Part shown: in pieces, positions 62,449 through 64,000 of the stretch
How positions within the stretch are numbered: position 1 is the stretch's first letter
How the letters are laid out: every line of letters begins with the position of its first letter
Source of the DNA: Streptomyces niveus
GTDB lineage: Bacteria > Actinomycetota > Actinomycetes > Streptomycetales > Streptomycetaceae
Direction of reading: 5' to 3'
NCBI RefSeq assembly: GCF_002009175.1
Contig: NZ_CP018047.1
Span: 6,324,001 to 6,388,000 of the forward strand
DNA length: 64,000 nucleotides
The notes under the pieces: model-generated
Databases searched by the model: none
What the model was told of the DNA's origin: nothing
What the model saw: only the letters and a program-made list of their open reading frames with translations
Translations under genes and position numbers: made by a program

Positions 62449-63027
62449 ATGCTCAGGGTCGTCAACCGTGTCCTGCTTGGCCTCGTCGGGCTGGCGCTGC
62501 TGTGTACGGGCGGCGGGGTGCTCGCGACGGGGCTGGGCGTGTCCGTCCCGTCCTGGTGGCCGTACACCGGCAAGAAGGACGTGCTGCTGAGCGACGCCGA
62601 CCGGGACCGCTGGAGCGCTCAGGGCTGGTGGTGGCCGGTCGTCATCGCGGTGCTCGCGGTCCTGGTGCTGCTGATGCTGTGGTGGCTGCTGTCTCAACTG
62701 CGGCGCGCACGGCTGGCGGAGGTGCTGGTCGACAGCGGCGACGGGGAGGGCGCGCTGCTGAGGGGCCGGGCGCTGGAGAACGTACTGGAGAGCGAGGCGC
62801 AGTCGCTGGACGGTGTGTCCCGGGCGCGGGTCCGGCTGACCGGGCGGCGGAGCGCGCCGGAGGCGCGGGTGCGGTTGCTGCTGGAGCCGCATGTGGCGCC
62901 GGGGGAGGCGCTGGAGGGGCTCACGCGGGAGGCGGTGGGGCATGCGCGGGATTCGGCGGGGCTGGAGGCGTTGCCGACGGAGGCGAGGCTGCGGGCGGCC
63001 AAGCACCGGGCGCAGCGGGTGACTTGA
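62449..63027 (+). CDS. AmaP-like alkaline shock membrane anchor protein
   Basis: 192 aa with two membrane helices (VNRVLLGLVGLALLCTGGGVL and WWWPVVIAVLAVLVLLMLWWLL) around an external loop, and a cytoplasmic domain (RGRALENVLESEAQSLDGVSRARVRL). This matches AmaP, which tethers Asp23 to the membrane. Last gene of the five-gene unit; a dispersed repeat follows. Confidence 0.87.
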   Translation: MLRVVNRVLLGLVGLALLCTGGGVLATGLGVSVPSWWPYTGKKDVLLSDADRDRWSAQGWWWPVVIAVLAVLVLLMLWWLLSQLRRARLAEVLVDSGDGEGALLRGRALENVLESEAQSLDGVSRARVRLTGRRSAPEARVRLLLEPHVAPGEALEGLTREAVGHARDSAGLEALPTEARLRAAKHRAQRVT

Positions 63028-63032
63028 CCTGT

Positions 63033-63073
63033 GGCGCCGCCCCGGGCCCTGCTCCTCAATCGCCGGAGGGGCT
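63033..63073 (-). repeat. Dispersed Streptomyces repeat, intergenic copy
   Basis: Minus strand AGCCCCTCCGGCGATTGAGG, then AGCAGGGCCCGGGGCGGCGCC, between the convergent amaP and short-chain dehydrogenase genes. This is the usual intergenic position of the element, and it aligns well with the cobB copy. Confidence 0.65.
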
Positions 63074-63115
63074 TGGTTGGTGCCGGGCGGGGATTGTTTG
63101 GTGGCCCGTCGGGGG

Positions 63116-63871
63116 TCAGAAGCCGTGGCGGGTGCCGCCGTCGATCGGGAGCATCAGGCCCGTCAGGTAGGACGCCGCCGGGGAGAGCATGAACGCCGCC
63201 GTGCGGCCGAACTCCTCCGGCCTGCCGTAGCGGCGCAGCGGAATGCGGGACTCGTGGCCCGCGCGCGCCGCCGCCGGGTCGTCCGACAGCGAGTCCAGCT
63301 CGCGGACGCGGTCCGTGTCGATCCGGGCCGGCAGCAGTCCTATCACGCGGATGCCGCGCGGACCCACCTCGTCCGCGAGCGACTTCGCGAAGCCCGCGAG
63401 GCCCGGCCGAAGACCGTTGGAGATCGTGAGGCCGCGGATCGGCTCGTGGACCGAGCCGGACAGGACGAGACCGATCACCCCGCCGTCGCCCAGCTCCGCC
63501 GCCGCCGTGCGCGCCAGCCGTACCGCGCCCAGGAAGACCGAGTCGAACGCCGACCGCCACTGCTCGTCCGTCGTGTCCCGGGTGAGCCCCGGCGGCGGGC
63601 CGCCGACGCTGATCAGGATTCCGTCGAAGCCGCCGAACCGCTCCCGCGCCACGGCTATCAGCCGGTCCGCGACGGCGGGATCCGCGTTGTCCGCGGCGAC
63701 GCCGAACGCGTTCGGGCCGATGGAGGCCGCCGCGTCGGTGACGGACTTCTCGTCGCGCCCGGTGACGACCACCTTCGCGCCGTCCGCCGCCAGCGCTTCG
63801 GCGGACGCGCGTCCCAGCCCCCGGGACGCGCCGGTGACGACATAGACACGGTCCTTCAGCCCAAGATCCAT
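63116..63871 (-). CDS. Short-chain dehydrogenase, atypical active site
   Basis: 251-aa SDR with a good cofactor motif (VTGASRGLGRASAEAL) and a C-terminal PIDGGTR. The catalytic region is unusual: after VLSGSVHEPIRGLTISN the expected YxxxK reads NGLRPGLAGF, so Tyr and Lys are both absent while Ser is kept. A sub-family with this change exists among FabG-like proteins. Activity may be altered or lost. ATG start 4 bases after the upstream glucoamylase-like stop, so the two form one unit. Confidence 0.9.
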   Translation of the reverse strand: MDLGLKDRVYVVTGASRGLGRASAEALAADGAKVVVTGRDEKSVTDAAASIGPNAFGVAADNADPAVADRLIAVARERFGGFDGILISVGGPPPGLTRDTTDEQWRSAFDSVFLGAVRLARTAAAELGDGGVIGLVLSGSVHEPIRGLTISNGLRPGLAGFAKSLADEVGPRGIRVIGLLPARIDTDRVRELDSLSDDPAAARAGHESRIPLRRYGRPEEFGRTAAFMLSPAASYLTGLMLPIDGGTRHGF

Positions 63872-63875
63872 GCCC

Positions 63876-64000
63876 CTATCCTGCCTCGTCCTCCGCGGCC
63901 AGGGCCAGGGCCGTCCCCACGAGACCGATATGGCTGAACGCCTGCGGGAAGTTGCCCAGTTGCCGCCCGAGCGCCGCGTCGTACTCCTCGGCGAGCAGAC
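63876..64000 (-). CDS. GH15 glucoamylase-like protein, 3' end only
   Basis: The last 41 codons of a minus-strand gene that continues past the window. LLAEEYDAALGRQLGNFPQ AFSHIGLVGTAL is the conserved C-terminal block of GH15 glucan 1,4-alpha-glucosidases (trehalase-like GH15 in actinobacteria). Stop TAG at 63876-63878. Confidence 0.85.
   Translation of the reverse strand, partial: LLAEEYDAALGRQLGNFPQAFSHIGLVGTALALAAEDEAG

Overview
The window is high-GC actinobacterial DNA, almost certainly from a Streptomyces. The evidence is the codon bias, frequent GTG starts, ectABCD, a SCO1860-type LAETGG protein, the small nucleoid protein Gbn, CebR boxes and a PHO box. The stretch from ectABCD through the cobalamin genes, pit, the ABC-F gene, gbn and the enoyl-CoA hydratase resembles the S. 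coelicolor SCO1838-SCO1867 neighbourhood. That comparison is from memory, not from an alignment. Identification is by reading motifs and translated sequence; no database search was run.

Left part (1-19 kb). A TROVE/Ro60-like gene is cut by the left edge and is followed by a stand-alone Tudor/CarD-like small protein and a TerD-type protein. A dispersed oxidative uronate module follows: uronate dehydrogenase, 5-dehydro-4-deoxyglucarate dehydratase with a coupled gene of unknown function, an IclR regulator, and alpha-ketoglutarate semialdehyde dehydrogenase. The two dispersed parts share a TGTTCAGAA-containing motif. Between them lie an MFS exporter and an operon of 8-TM protein, histidine kinase, response regulator and penicillin-binding protein. 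A Tet(M)/OtrA-type ribosomal protection GTPase with an overlapping upstream ORF, a FrnE-like DsbA protein and a PLP enzyme follow.

Middle part (19-48 kb). ectABCD makes ectoine and 5-hydroxyectoine. A class V aminotransferase, an amidohydrolase and a sortase-anchored protein separate it from a near-continuous cobalamin cluster on the minus strand (cbiB-cobQ-cobN-chlID-cobO-cobB-cobI, then cobM-cobL-cbiG/cobJ-cobH-cbiX-cobC). Most junctions overlap by a few bases (ATGA or GTGA), and a cobalamin riboswitch precedes cbiB. A ZIP transporter sits on the opposite strand inside the cluster. A phosphate transporter with a PHO box lies beyond it.

Right part (48-64 kb). Here are a class II aldolase, an alpha/beta hydrolase, an unknown protein, a VOC protein, an ABC-F ATPase preceded by a 7-codon ORF, gbn behind a GATC-rich leader, and an enoyl-CoA hydratase. 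Then comes a divergent GH6 cellulase / membrane-anchored LPMO pair with two perfect CebR boxes, flanked by colinear pieces of an IS5-like transposase. A PMP-repeat surface protein and an Asp23/AmaP envelope cluster follow, then a short-chain dehydrogenase lacking the usual catalytic Tyr-Lys pair and the C-terminal end of a GH15 glucoamylase at the right edge.

The most interesting non-coding signals are the small ORFs before the two translation-factor-type ATPase/GTPase genes, the small ORF between the B12 riboswitch and cbiB, three copies of a dispersed Streptomyces repeat (one inside cobB, one supplying a stop codon), and a 52-bp perfect palindrome. I found no CRISPR array, tRNA, rRNA, prophage or secondary-metabolite assembly line.
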